Source of the DNA: Clostridium_AT stratigraminis
GTDB lineage: Bacteria; Bacillota; Clostridia; Clostridiales; Clostridiaceae
Reading direction: 5' to 3'
Length of the DNA: 64,000 nt
Assembly: GCF_045310675.1 (NCBI RefSeq)
Contig: NZ_JBJHZZ010000007.1
Coordinates: 1 to 64,000 of the forward strand
Below, piece by piece: positions 51,463 through 60,330 of this stretch (its first letter is position 1; every line of letters begins with the position of its first letter). A program made the position numbers and the translations under genes. Below the pieces are notes generated by a model. That model was not told the origin of the DNA. It did not search any database and saw nothing but the letters and a program-made list of their open reading frames with translations.

Positions 51463-52353
51463 TTATCTAGTAACCTTCATATCAGCAGTTGGAATGTAAC
51501 CCAACTTTTCAATAAGTGTCTTAGCATCTGAACTGCCCATATAGTCTATAAATGCTTTAGTTAAATCTTTAGCCTCACCTTTGACATACATGTGTTCATA
51601 TGCCCAAATTGGATACTTTCCACTTGTAATGCTATCCTTATTCATTTCTACATCGTCAAGTTTTATTACCTTAACCCCAGTTAAATTTGCTGGATCGTAT
51701 ACGAAGGAAGATGCAAGATAGCCAATTGAGCCTGAAGTTGTTTCAATGGTCTTCTTTACAGCGCCGCTTGAATCTTCTGTTAAGGCCTTTCCTTCAACCT
51801 CATCTTTTCCATCCAATGCATATTTCTTAAAGGTAGCTCTAGTTCCTGAAGATTTTGGTCTGTTTATTATGTTTATTGGCATATCATCTCCGCCAACTTC
51901 TTTCCAGTTAGTTATTTGACCTGTAAATATCTTAATTAAATCATCCTTTTTTATATTATCTACTTTAACCTTGCTGTTTACTACGATTGCTATTCCTACA
52001 ACAGCAACCTTATGGTCTGTTAATTGCTTTGCTTCCTCAGGTTTTAATTTATCCTCTGCAAATATGTCAGAGTTACCTATATCTACTGCACCCTGCATAA
52101 CTTGAGTAAGTCCTGTTCCGCTTCCACCACCTTGAACATTTATAGTGGCGTTTGGATTAGCATCACTAAATTTTTTTGCAGCCTGTTCAGCTAAAGGCTG
52201 TAGTGCTGTGGAACCAGATGCAGTTATTGAACCGCTAACTGAACCTGTACTGGAACTTCCCTGACCTGCGCTGCTGCCGCAGCCAACTAATAGGCCTGTT
52301 GAAATAGTTATTGATAGTGCCATAATTAATAGTTTTAAATTATTTTTTTTCAT
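51463..52353 (-). CDS. pstS: Phosphate-binding lipoprotein PstS (operon copy)
   Basis: This 296-residue extracellular lipoprotein is the first gene of the pst operon. The signal ends in LLVGC (Cys 25), followed by a Gly/Ser linker. The binding loops ASGSTALQPLAEQAAKKF, VQGGGSGTGLTQVMQGAVDIGNSD and RPKSSGTRATFKKY match the distal copy almost residue for residue, so one is a recent duplicate. A Pho-type promoter lies upstream. A hairpin follows it, giving more binding protein than permease. Confidence 0.96.
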   Translation of the reverse strand: MKKNNLKLLIMALSITISTGLLVGCGSSAGQGSSSTGSVSGSITASGSTALQPLAEQAAKKFSDANPNATINVQGGGSGTGLTQVMQGAVDIGNSDIFAEDKLKPEEAKQLTDHKVAVVGIAIVVNSKVKVDNIKKDDLIKIFTGQITNWKEVGGDDMPINIINRPKSSGTRATFKKYALDGKDEVEGKALTEDSSGAVKKTIETTSGSIGYLASSFVYDPANLTGVKVIKLDDVEMNKDSITSGKYPIWAYEHMYVKGEAKDLTKAFIDYMGSSDAKTLIEKLGYIPTADMKVTR

Positions 52354-52434
52354 TTTAAATTATCCTCCGCGAAAATTTAAATGTTCAATTCTATTGTTTA
52401 TGATTTTATTGTACAGGTTCTACGTTAATGAAAT

Positions 52435-52460
52435 ATTATAGCAATGTTAAATAAACTTAA
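52435..52460 (-). promoter_or_regulatory. Pho-box-like promoter of the pst operon
   Basis: On the minus strand TTAAG (52460-52456) and TTAAC (52450-52446) repeat with a 10-base period, and TATAAT (52440-52435) follows five bases later. The geometry equals that of the distal pstS promoter. Confidence 0.65.
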
Positions 52461-52547
52461 CAGTAAAATGTAGAATTTGTAAAAACTGATGATTGATTAC
52501 AAAAAAAATTACAAAGGCTAATATTATTATTTTCATATGCAAATAAA

Positions 52548-52581
52548 AAATGCATTCATAAATTAATTTATGAATGCATTT
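52548..52581 (-). terminator. Terminator of the MacAB-like operon
   Basis: AAATGCATTCATAAATT (52548-52564) is repeated exactly inverted at 52565-52581 with no loop bases between. A T-run follows on the minus strand. Confidence 0.88.
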
Positions 52582-52592
52582 CATTTCATTTA

Positions 52593-53792
52593 TTATTCAT
52601 ATCTTAAAGCATCAATTGGATTTAACATTGCAGCCTTTCTTGCTGGATATATTCCAAAGAAAATACCTACTGCAGAAGAAAAGATTAGTGTTCCTGCTAT
52701 TACTAGGTACGAAATACTTGGTATAACTCCTATAAAATAACCTGCAATTTGAGCTATAGCTATCCCGGAAACAATACCTATTACTCCTCCTATAATGGAC
52801 AATATTACAGCCTCCATTAAAAATTGAAATAAAATATTACTAGTAGTAGCTCCAATAGCTTTTCTAATTCCTATTTCCCTAGTTCTTTCAGTTACCGAAA
52901 CTAACATAATATTCATTACACCAATTCCACCTACTATTAGGGAAATTGCTGCTACAGCCCCAATAAAACCTGTAAAAATTCCTAATACCTGATTTAATTG
53001 TGCCATATTCTTAAAGGAATTATCTACGCTGTAGATTTCTTGATTTTTATTGTTATGTCTCGCTTCTAATATACTCTTTGCTGCATCTCCAGTGATTTCA
53101 GTGGTATTTTTAGAAGAAGCAGAAATGCTCATACTAGTAATAGTAAAATTATTGGAGTACATGGTCTGTAAAAATGTAATTGGCATATATAAATTAATGG
53201 ATTTATTAAAGTTACCAAATAAATTAGTGTTTTTCCGAACTCCGATAATAGTAACCTTTGTATTTGCTGATAATGCTCCTATTTTTACCGTTTTTCCAAT
53301 GCAATCCTCGTAGCCAAACAGAGTTTTGGCAGAACTGTCATCTATAACTGCCACTGCTTTAGCCTCATTTACATCCCTATTATTAAAGAACCTTCCATAG
53401 GAAATTTCTAAATTCTTTAGACTTACATAATCTTCATCTGCGCCTGTAAACGTAGCTTGCACTGTCTTTTTATCTGTTGTAATTAATCCACGTTTACTTA
53501 CAGAAACTCCCGCATAAATTGCTGTTTCTACTCTATCCTTAACTGCTTTTACATCAGAAAGTGTGATATAATCAGTATTTTGCGCCTTAGAGGTATCTAC
53601 AGAAATACTTACAGCTGTAGCTCCAAGAGATAGGAACTCATCATTTACTTTATTTTGTCCTCCTTGTCCTAAAGCCACTATTGTAATAACTGAACTGATA
53701 CCAATTATTATACCTAGCATGGTAAGAAAGGAGCGCATTTTATTAGATTTTATGCTTTCAAGAGCCATCTTGAAATCTTCAATAATTTTCAT
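52593..53792 (-). CDS. MacB-like FtsX permease (second of a tandem pair)
   Basis: This 399-residue permease has an N-terminal helix after KSNKMRSFLTMLGIIIGISSVITI, a large periplasm-facing MacB core domain (about 45-270), and three C-terminal helices. VTERTREIGIRKAIGATTSNILFQFLMEAV is the coupling loop and the end is NPIDALRYE. It is a close paralogue of the gene just upstream at 53814. No ATPase is fused, unlike Gram-negative MacB. It probably exports a peptide or antibiotic together with its paralogue. Confidence 0.9.
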   Translation of the reverse strand: MKIIEDFKMALESIKSNKMRSFLTMLGIIIGISSVITIVALGQGGQNKVNDEFLSLGATAVSISVDTSKAQNTDYITLSDVKAVKDRVETAIYAGVSVSKRGLITTDKKTVQATFTGADEDYVSLKNLEISYGRFFNNRDVNEAKAVAVIDDSSAKTLFGYEDCIGKTVKIGALSANTKVTIIGVRKNTNLFGNFNKSINLYMPITFLQTMYSNNFTITSMSISASSKNTTEITGDAAKSILEARHNNKNQEIYSVDNSFKNMAQLNQVLGIFTGFIGAVAAISLIVGGIGVMNIMLVSVTERTREIGIRKAIGATTSNILFQFLMEAVILSIIGGVIGIVSGIAIAQIAGYFIGVIPSISYLVIAGTLIFSSAVGIFFGIYPARKAAMLNPIDALRYE

Positions 53793-53813
53793 AATATCTC
53801 ATCCTTGTCTTCC

Positions 53814-55016
53814 TTATTCATATCTTAGAGCATCAATAGGATTAAGCTGCGCTGCCTTCCTTGCAGGATATATTCCAAAGAATATTCCAACAGCTGAGGA
53901 GAATAAAATTGCACCTAAAATAGCTGTTATTGATAAAGAAGGTACAATATTAACAAAATATCCTATTAACTGTGCTAAGGATATGCCAAGAATCATGCCT
54001 ATTAATCCACCTATAAGTGAAACGATAACTGATTCCGTCAAAAATTGAAATAATATTGTTTTCGTTGTAGCTCCAATAGCTTTTCTTAAGCCTATTTCCC
54101 TTGTTCTTTCAGTAACCGATACAAGCATAATGTTCATAACTCCTATTCCTCCTACAACCAGAGAAATTGCAGCTACGGCACTTATAAAGGTTGTAAATAT
54201 ACTAAGAGCATTATTAACTTGATCTAAAGATTGAAGGAGGCTTGTTACAGTATATACATCCTTCCCCCTGTTATTATGCCTACTTTCTAAAATATTTTTA
54301 GCACCATTACCTGCGGCTTCACCAGCATCCTTTGAAGAAGCCATGAGAGAAATGGTGTCCATAGTGAAATCTCCTGAGTACATTTCCTTCAAAACTGTAA
54401 TGGGTACATCTATAAAGGAAGGTGCATTAGGATTTGCCGCAAACATATTTCCAGAACTTCTAACGCCAATAATGGTTACAGTTTTGTTTGCATTCAAAGT
54501 GCCAATTTTTATGGTTTTTCCAACTACATCCTCATAGCCAAAGAGTGCCTTTGCAGTATTATCATCTACAACAACTACGTTCTTACTTTCATCAACCTCT
54601 TTGTCATTGAAAAACCTTCCATAGGTAATATCATAATTATTTATGCTTGAAACATCTGAGTTACCGCCAAGCAAAATTGCCATTTTAGATGTTGAAGCTG
54701 AAGCCACCTGACCTCTTTTAGTAGAAGTTATGCTGGCATACTTAACTGCATCTACTTTACTCTTAATTTGCTTAACATCTTCAAAGGTAAAATAATCCTC
54801 TATCTGCGCTTCTGTGGGATCAATCCCTATATTAACAGTTGCAGCTCCAAGCTTTTCAAATTGGGTATTTATTGAGTTTTTGCCTCCCGCACCGAGAGAT
54901 TCTATGGTTATAACCGAACTTATACCAATAATTATACCAAGCATAGTCAGGAAGGAACGAAGTTTATTAGCTTTAATGCTTTCTAGAGCCATTTTAAAAT
55001 TTTCAACAAAATTCAT
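53814..55016 (-). CDS. MacB-like FtsX permease (first of a tandem pair)
   Basis: This 400-residue permease starts with FKMALESIKANKLRSFLTML and shares the same opening, coupling loop (VTERTREIGLRKAIGATTKTILFQFLTE) and ending (NPIDALRYE) as its downstream paralogue, while the external core domains have diverged. The two could form a heterodimer with differing outer faces. AAAGGTGG lies before the ATG. It follows its ATPase by 13 bases. Confidence 0.9.
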   Translation of the reverse strand: MNFVENFKMALESIKANKLRSFLTMLGIIIGISSVITIESLGAGGKNSINTQFEKLGAATVNIGIDPTEAQIEDYFTFEDVKQIKSKVDAVKYASITSTKRGQVASASTSKMAILLGGNSDVSSINNYDITYGRFFNDKEVDESKNVVVVDDNTAKALFGYEDVVGKTIKIGTLNANKTVTIIGVRSSGNMFAANPNAPSFIDVPITVLKEMYSGDFTMDTISLMASSKDAGEAAGNGAKNILESRHNNRGKDVYTVTSLLQSLDQVNNALSIFTTFISAVAAISLVVGGIGVMNIMLVSVTERTREIGLRKAIGATTKTILFQFLTESVIVSLIGGLIGMILGISLAQLIGYFVNIVPSLSITAILGAILFSSAVGIFFGIYPARKAAQLNPIDALRYE

Positions 55017-55029
55017 TTCTTTACCACCT

Positions 55030-55722
55030 TTATAAAAGGATTCTATCTTTCACTTCTTCATCAGAGATAATTTCTCCATCCCTAAACCTTACAATCCTTT
55101 TGCAGTGCATTGCAATATCTGGCTCATGAGTAACCATTATAACTGTTGCCCCTTCATTATTAAGCTCTTGAAATATCCTCATTATTTCTATTGAAGACTT
55201 TGTATCCAAGTTTCCTGTAGGCTCATCAGCCATAATTACAGCCGGGTCATTTACTATAGCCCTTGCAATTGCTACTCTCTGCTTTTGTCCACCTGAGATT
55301 TCATTTGGTCTATGCTTGATTCTATCGCTTAGGCCTACTTTATCAAGGGCCGTCATAGCTTTCTCTCTTCTTTGCTTTGCTGGAATTCCTGCGTAGGTCA
55401 TAGGAAGTTCTACATTTTCTAAGATATTCATTCTCGGCAGCAAATTAAAGGCTTGAAATACAAAGCCAATTTCTTTATTTCTTATATAAGCAAGCTCTTT
55501 ATCATTTAAATTGGTTACTTCATTGCCATTCAAAATATATTTTCCGCTGTCAAATCTATCAAGGCAGCCAAGAATATTCATAAATGTAGATTTTCCTGAT
55601 CCAGATGGTCCCATTATTGCTGTGAACTCACCTTTTTCTATTTTTAGATTAATATTCTTAAGTGCTGTAAAATCAATATCTCCTGTCACGTATTTTTTAA
55701 CTATGTCCTTAACCTCTATCAT
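55030..55722 (-). CDS. MacB-type ABC ATPase
   Basis: This 230-residue ATPase has Walker A GPSGSGKST, Q-loop FVFQAFNLLPRMNILENVELPM, signature ISGGQKQRVAIARAI and Walker B VIMADEPTGNLDTKS, plus VTHEPDIA. These are the LolD/MacB-group features. Its ATG overlaps the stop of the adaptor gene (TAATG). It powers the two FtsX permeases that follow. The substrate is unknown. Confidence 0.94.
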   Translation of the reverse strand: MIEVKDIVKKYVTGDIDFTALKNINLKIEKGEFTAIMGPSGSGKSTFMNILGCLDRFDSGKYILNGNEVTNLNDKELAYIRNKEIGFVFQAFNLLPRMNILENVELPMTYAGIPAKQRREKAMTALDKVGLSDRIKHRPNEISGGQKQRVAIARAIVNDPAVIMADEPTGNLDTKSSIEIMRIFQELNNEGATVIMVTHEPDIAMHCKRIVRFRDGEIISDEEVKDRILL

Positions 55723-56927
55723 TATTTACCAACTCCTGATTCTTTTACGAAGCTGCCGTCATGAATGGAGGCGCTTGGATTTAGTATTACACTATCTCCC
55801 TCATTTACTCCGCTTATAATCTGTACATCTGTGTCAGATTGAATTCCTAGCTTAACTTCCTTTTCGTAAGCCTTATTTCCTTGAACAACATAGACATAAT
55901 TTTTATCATTCTTATCAGTTTTTATTGCCTCAACAGGTACCATCAATACGCTATTTGCTTCTCCTAAAAGTATATCTACATCATTGTCAAAGCCTACCTT
56001 TAAGTCATTTCCTGGATTTGTAATATCTATTTCCACATTTAAGCTGCTATCTGTTCCTGAAGCTGAAACCGTCTGCTTGGCTGCAGGGTCTATAAAAGAA
56101 ACCTTGCCATTATATTGATTATTTTGAGTTTTAATTATGGCAGTTTGACCTAAAGAAAGCTTTGCGGCATCATATTTGCCAACAGAAATAACACCTTTTA
56201 AATTGCTTAAGTCCTGTATAGTTATAGCTGCCATTGCAGGATTACCAGTAGAACCTACCACTGCATTTACTGCTGTTACCACTCCATCAAAATCAGCTGT
56301 TATAGAATCTGAATTTTTAGCTAGACTTGTTTTTGCATTATCTAAGGTTATTTTAGCAAGTGCAATTGAATTATCAGCCTGCTTTAGCTGCTCATTAGAA
56401 AATGGAAGTTTTAAAGAATCCCTAGTCTGCTTTAATTGCAAACTCTGACTTTGAAGAGCAGATATATTTGCAATATCCTGAGGATTTTTACTTGATTCAG
56501 CAGCTGAAATCTTGGCATCTAAATCAGCTATTTGCTTATTTAAATCTGATATTTTGTTGTTCATATCATTATTTGCATTAACTTCACTTTGTTTTGCAAG
56601 TACCGCATTATCATATTGAATTTGCGCTTGTTTAACTGATGAATTTAAATCAGGTGTATCATATTTAACTAGAACCGCGCCACTTTTTACTGTATCTCCA
56701 ACCTTTACATTAACTGCTGATACTTTTCCTGATAGTCCATAATAATCCTTGCTGTTTTTAGATTTAATAGAGGCAGTAGTAGATAAATAGGATTTAATAT
56801 CTCCTTTTACAGCCTTTGTAGTTTTAATTGAGGTATACTTAAGCTTGTTTTGGCTTTGAACTCTAAGAAAAATTACTCCTCCTATTACAACTATTATAAT
56901 TGCCCATATAACATATTTCTTTTTCAT
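55722..56927 (-). CDS. MacA-like membrane-fusion/adaptor protein (HlyD family)
   Basis: This 401-residue protein has one N-terminal membrane anchor (YVIWAIIIVVIGGVIFL). A split biotinyl-lipoyl-like domain (LSGKVSAVNVKVGDTVKSGAVL and ITADFDGVVTAVNAVVGS) surrounds a coiled-coil hairpin (about 100-190, QAQIQYDNAVLAKQ ... NEQLKQADNSIALAK). A beta-barrel domain follows and the end is INEGDSVILNPSA-like. This is the RND/MacA adaptor layout, usual for Firmicute MacAB-type exporters. It is first in a four-gene operon with the ATPase and two permeases. Confidence 0.9.
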   Translation of the reverse strand: MKKKYVIWAIIIVVIGGVIFLRVQSQNKLKYTSIKTTKAVKGDIKSYLSTTASIKSKNSKDYYGLSGKVSAVNVKVGDTVKSGAVLVKYDTPDLNSSVKQAQIQYDNAVLAKQSEVNANNDMNNKISDLNKQIADLDAKISAAESSKNPQDIANISALQSQSLQLKQTRDSLKLPFSNEQLKQADNSIALAKITLDNAKTSLAKNSDSITADFDGVVTAVNAVVGSTGNPAMAAITIQDLSNLKGVISVGKYDAAKLSLGQTAIIKTQNNQYNGKVSFIDPAAKQTVSASGTDSSLNVEIDITNPGNDLKVGFDNDVDILLGEANSVLMVPVEAIKTDKNDKNYVYVVQGNKAYEKEVKLGIQSDTDVQIISGVNEGDSVILNPSASIHDGSFVKESGVGK

Positions 56928-57121
56928 AGTTCTCTCCTCTGCTCTTTTTTCTTTTAAGTAAATTAATAATTTTTATGTGAATTTTATTTTAAGCTTCATA
57001 AAAAAATCTTTTAAAATTATTATTATTGCCAACCATTTAATTATACAAGCCTTTAATTTACTTTTCTATAAAGACCTCTTGAATTAATATTTATTTAATA
57101 ACTAAAATTTATTTAAAATAA

Positions 57122-57146
57122 TAGCCCTAGAATTAACTAGGGCCTT
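57122..57146 (-). terminator. Terminator of the 283-aa lipoprotein gene
   Basis: GCCCTAG (57124-57130) pairs perfectly with CTAGGGC (57137-57143). On the minus strand TATTATTTT follows. Confidence 0.75.
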
Positions 57147-57154
57147 TAATAAGG

Positions 57155-58006
57155 CTACCATTCAGGTGGCTTCTTTTCAACTACGGTGGTAGTCCAGTTA
57201 CCTGTCTTATCTGTATCTTGTATTGTAATATAATACTTTTTCTGGCTATTGTTTTGTTTATTAGTAAAAGTTATTTCACCCTTGTAAATAAAAGTTTTGT
57301 ACCCTATAGTTTTAATTTCCATAACTGTATCATAGGACTTGGTTTGAACATTTGCAGTGGAAGGAGGCATAAGCTCTGCGCTGCTGACTCTTGAAGCTAG
57401 ATTCGCTTTAAAATCTTCTAAATCTGTGGAAAAAATAAATTTTGCAGCTTCCACATCATTATTCAAATTAATTCCTATGGTTTTCCCTTTTCCATTTCCT
57501 TTGGCATAAGCATCTGCTTGATCTAATAGCAGCCCATAATAAATTTTGTTAAAATCCTTAGGTTTTCTTATGTTCCAAAAATTCTTAATTATATCGTTGT
57601 CAATTCTTTTAGAAACAACATAAATCTTATCAGAACTATAAAGATTTCCTGCATCCTTTTTATCAAGTCCTGCTATATAATTAAACTTATAAATTTTACT
57701 TGAACTTTCCTCCATTTGAAACTCATAATCGGGATCTAATGTGGATTTATTAGTAACTTCCTTTGCTGTTGATAAAATATCATAGAGATCAGCAATAGCT
57801 TTTTTATCCGTTACAACAAATCTGAACCCAGGATCCCTCACATTTTGTATTACTATTTTTTTAATTTTTCCTTGCTTAATATATTCAAAATCATTATTCT
57901 TCATACCTAGTTTAATTTTTAAAGCATCCACCTTAGTACAGCCATATAATAGGGGCGTTACTAAAATAATTAATAATATACTTATGAAACGTTTCTTAAT
58001 AATCAA
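57155..58006 (-). CDS. Lipoprotein of unknown function (283 aa)
   Basis: The protein has a signal with lipobox LLYGC (Cys 23) and should be anchored outside the membrane. The mature part starts TKVDALKIKLG, then contains KIKKIVIQNVRDPGFRFVVTDKKAIADLYDIL, a pattern seen in Firmicute lipoproteins that sense or bind at the envelope, and beta strands such as YKTFIYKGEITFTNKQNN. It ends WTTTVVEKKPPEW. I cannot name a family. It is flanked by its own terminator and stands alone. Its neighbour at 58135 is also an envelope protein. Confidence 0.65.
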   Translation of the reverse strand: MIIKKRFISILLIILVTPLLYGCTKVDALKIKLGMKNNDFEYIKQGKIKKIVIQNVRDPGFRFVVTDKKAIADLYDILSTAKEVTNKSTLDPDYEFQMEESSSKIYKFNYIAGLDKKDAGNLYSSDKIYVVSKRIDNDIIKNFWNIRKPKDFNKIYYGLLLDQADAYAKGNGKGKTIGINLNNDVEAAKFIFSTDLEDFKANLASRVSSAELMPPSTANVQTKSYDTVMEIKTIGYKTFIYKGEITFTNKQNNSQKKYYITIQDTDKTGNWTTTVVEKKPPEW

Positions 58007-58059
58007 CGTTTATTCTCTCCTTATCCTTAAGCTTAAATTAAATTTGAAAAATCCTTAAT

Positions 58060-58090
58060 AAATAAGAGAAGCTTAAAGCTTCTCTTATTT
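58060..58090 (-). terminator. Terminator of the 195-aa gene
   Basis: AATAAGAGAAGCTT (58060-58074 region) pairs with AAGCTTCTCTTATT (58076-58089). On the minus strand TATTAA with short T-runs follows. Confidence 0.75.
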
Positions 58091-58134
58091 CATTAAATAA
58101 AATTATAATACTATAAAACTATTAAAGCAATGTT

Positions 58135-58722
58135 TTATTCGTTTTGTTCAAAGGTATCTACAATTGCCTTGAAAATAGTTGGCATATTTTCTTTAAAATT
58201 TATATCCCTAACATAAAAGGCAAATCTAATAAATTTGTCCTTGTCCTTTATAAAATACTCATAACCTTTATAATTTCCTTCCTTAGAGGTCGTCATGCTA
58301 TATGTGATTAAGTAACCATCATGCTTTTTTACTACAATAGGAGCTATTTTATACTCTGTATATTCAGCATACTTTTGATTCAGCTTTTGACTTTTATCTA
58401 AAAAGCTTTTTAAATCTTCATTGATTGACCAAACTTGCACAAACCCATGAATAATTCCATCCTCAGATTTAAAATCATTATGATATAAAACTTCACTTCC
58501 CGAAAAGCTCTGCCTCTTTGTCTGCCAATTAGAAGGTAACTTATAGCTGAATCTTACTTCTGGAATATCATATTTCTTTAAAGAATTTATATTACTTTGA
58601 ATTAAGGCAGCATATTTCAATCTTCCATCAAATTTATTTTCTAACCCAAATAGGACTAACATTAATCCTATAATAATGACAGTCACTCCAAGCCTCTTTT
58701 TATTTACAATAATTAATTTCAT
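58135..58722 (-). CDS. Membrane-anchored protein of unknown function, PsbP-like impression
   Basis: This 195-residue protein has one N-terminal membrane helix (LGVTVIIIGLMLVLFGL) and an external domain. The domain runs FSYKLPSNWQTKRQSF, HGFVQVWSINEDLKSFLDKSQKL, DGYLITYSMTT, GYEYFIKDKDKFIRFAFYVRD and MPTIFKAIVDTFE. That order is reminiscent of PsbP/DUF1795-like folds, where a KLPxxW start and an F-x-x-IVxTF end are common, but this is an impression. GGGG lies before the ATG. It is a single gene with its own terminator. Confidence 0.6.
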   Translation of the reverse strand: MKLIIVNKKRLGVTVIIIGLMLVLFGLENKFDGRLKYAALIQSNINSLKKYDIPEVRFSYKLPSNWQTKRQSFSGSEVLYHNDFKSEDGIIHGFVQVWSINEDLKSFLDKSQKLNQKYAEYTEYKIAPIVVKKHDGYLITYSMTTSKEGNYKGYEYFIKDKDKFIRFAFYVRDINFKENMPTIFKAIVDTFEQNE

Positions 58723-58800
58723 TTACATCCCCCAAGCGTATGTTTACTCAATAAATTATATGTACAAGCTCATTTAATTATGAATGTGGAAATAAAAGTT

Positions 58801-58857
58801 GAAGAATGATGAATAAACATGTCTTTTTCTTAAACACCTTCATTCTTCATTCTTCAT
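58801..58857. repeat. Inverted GAAGAATG-type repeat
   Basis: GAAGAATGATGAAT (58801-58814) is matched on the other arm by ATTCTTCATTCTTC (58842-58855 region) with two mismatches; the right arm is itself a tandem of CATTCTT. Such GAATGAAGAATGAAG arrays are common dispersed repeats in clostridial genomes. It could also form the terminator of the 418-aa gene. Confidence 0.5.
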
Positions 58858-58892
58858 TAACCCTTCTTTTATTGTTCATTTATCATAATTGG

Positions 58893-60149
58893 TTATCTAA
58901 TGGGAATAACAATTGTAGAATTATTAAAATCATAAAACATTAGCCAATAACCCATACTATCTTCATTTTCCTCGTGAGGAACTAGCGGAACCCAAGTAAC
59001 AAAGCCTGATTTCCCGCCAAAAGGCTGATCCATCCTAGCTTTAGTTCCGGGAATACCATAAATAAAATACTTCATATTATTGTCCTTATCAAATTTATAT
59101 CCCATAAGATAGTGTTTATGTTTCCCTATATAAGGGTAGTAATTCGTCATAGGATTGTATACTATGGTGTGTCTGCTATAATCACTGCAGCTATGCATAT
59201 CTTCTGGTCCGTTTACAGGTACCTTATACCATTTACATCTTTTTATTTCATTAAAATAGCCTTCTAATTCTTCAAAATCTGAAACTAGATTTCTAAAGAA
59301 ACTGCCCACTTCCCCTGAAAAATAGTTATCCTCATACCCCTTTTGATTTTTCGTTTTATGTCTTAGATCCTCATTGTTATAGTATTCATCTTCATTTAAC
59401 AGCGGATATTCCTCTTCTGCATTATTTATAACATCGTCATCAATTTCTTCTTGCTCCTCTGGGAGTGTATTAATTTCTTCTTCTGAATCTAAAATCTCTC
59501 TCAAAGATTCTTCTTCGTTATTCTTAGCTTCTTCAATCTTCTTTTCATATTCCTCAAAAATATTTTCTCTTTCCTTTTCTATTTCAACTTGATTTAAAGT
59601 TTCAACTGGTTCTATAGGTTCAACAGGCTCTATACGCTCAATTGGTTCTATAATCTCAACTGGTTCTATAGGTTTTACCTCTGCTCTTACTTCCTGTAAT
59701 ACTTCATCTTTCTTATTTTCATCCTCTGTGATTTCAAAGTTCTTCCATTCAGGTATGTCAGTACTTGTAAATCCGCTCATAACAGAAATTAAGCTAGTAT
59801 TCATAAGCCTAACAATAGCTGCTCCTACAACTTTATCAACACCAATACTGCTGTTTGCCACATTATCTGTAGGATACTCATAAAAAACTTCAGTCCTGCC
59901 ATACTCATCTATGTTCATTTCCCCAATTCTAATTATCTTCTTTACATCTTTTTTATTGCAGATTAAAACCATGAGATAAGGTGTGCTTTCTTTCTTTAAG
60001 TTTTGAACATAGTAAGATATTTTACATTTATCGTTTTTTATTTCTAACTTAGCATATCCAGAAGGTAATTTATCTGAGCCTAGAGCATAGCCTTTCTCAT
60101 CTTCCTGTAATATAATAAAATATCTGCTGTAACTCTTTTTTTGCGTCAA
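58893..60149 (-). CDS. Clostridial protein of unknown function with Glu/Pro repeat linker (418 aa)
   Basis: There are three parts. Residues about 1-145 form a folded domain (YSRYFIILQEDEKGYALGSD, KCKISYYVQNL, VVGAAIVRLMNTSLISVMSG). Residues about 155-285 are an acidic low-complexity linker with repeated PIEPVE units (PVEIIEPIERIEPVEPIEPV) and Glu-rich coiled coil. Residues about 290-418 form a C-terminal domain (SFFRNLVSDFEELEGYFNEI ... HYLMGYKFDKDNNMKYFIYGIPG ... VPLVPHEENEDSMGYWLMFYD). No signal peptide is seen. The TTG at 60149 follows GGAGGG. I recall this layout only from clostridia; a spore or envelope role is a guess. Confidence 0.65.
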   Translation of the reverse strand: MTQKKSYSRYFIILQEDEKGYALGSDKLPSGYAKLEIKNDKCKISYYVQNLKKESTPYLMVLICNKKDVKKIIRIGEMNIDEYGRTEVFYEYPTDNVANSSIGVDKVVGAAIVRLMNTSLISVMSGFTSTDIPEWKNFEITEDENKKDEVLQEVRAEVKPIEPVEIIEPIERIEPVEPIEPVETLNQVEIEKERENIFEEYEKKIEEAKNNEEESLREILDSEEEINTLPEEQEEIDDDVINNAEEEYPLLNEDEYYNNEDLRHKTKNQKGYEDNYFSGEVGSFFRNLVSDFEELEGYFNEIKRCKWYKVPVNGPEDMHSCSDYSRHTIVYNPMTNYYPYIGKHKHYLMGYKFDKDNNMKYFIYGIPGTKARMDQPFGGKSGFVTWVPLVPHEENEDSMGYWLMFYDFNNSTIVIPIR

Positions 60150-60225
60150 CTCTTGTCCCTCCAAAAAATTTATTCAATATAGTATATGAATGCAGATAAT
60201 AAAAGTGAACAAATATATAATAAAA

Positions 60226-60258
60226 AAACAACAGGACCTATTCCTGTTGTTTTTTTAA
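60226..60258. terminator. Terminator after rsmA, bidirectional
   Basis: AACAACAGGA (60228-60237) pairs perfectly with TCCTGTTGTT (60242-60251). A run of A on the left and a run of T on the right allow use from either side. Confidence 0.9.
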
Positions 60259-60330
60259 CACAATATTTCACTATTTTAATTGGATAATCTATAATGAGTA
60301 ATTAGAATAATAAAGAAAGCTAAGATAAAA

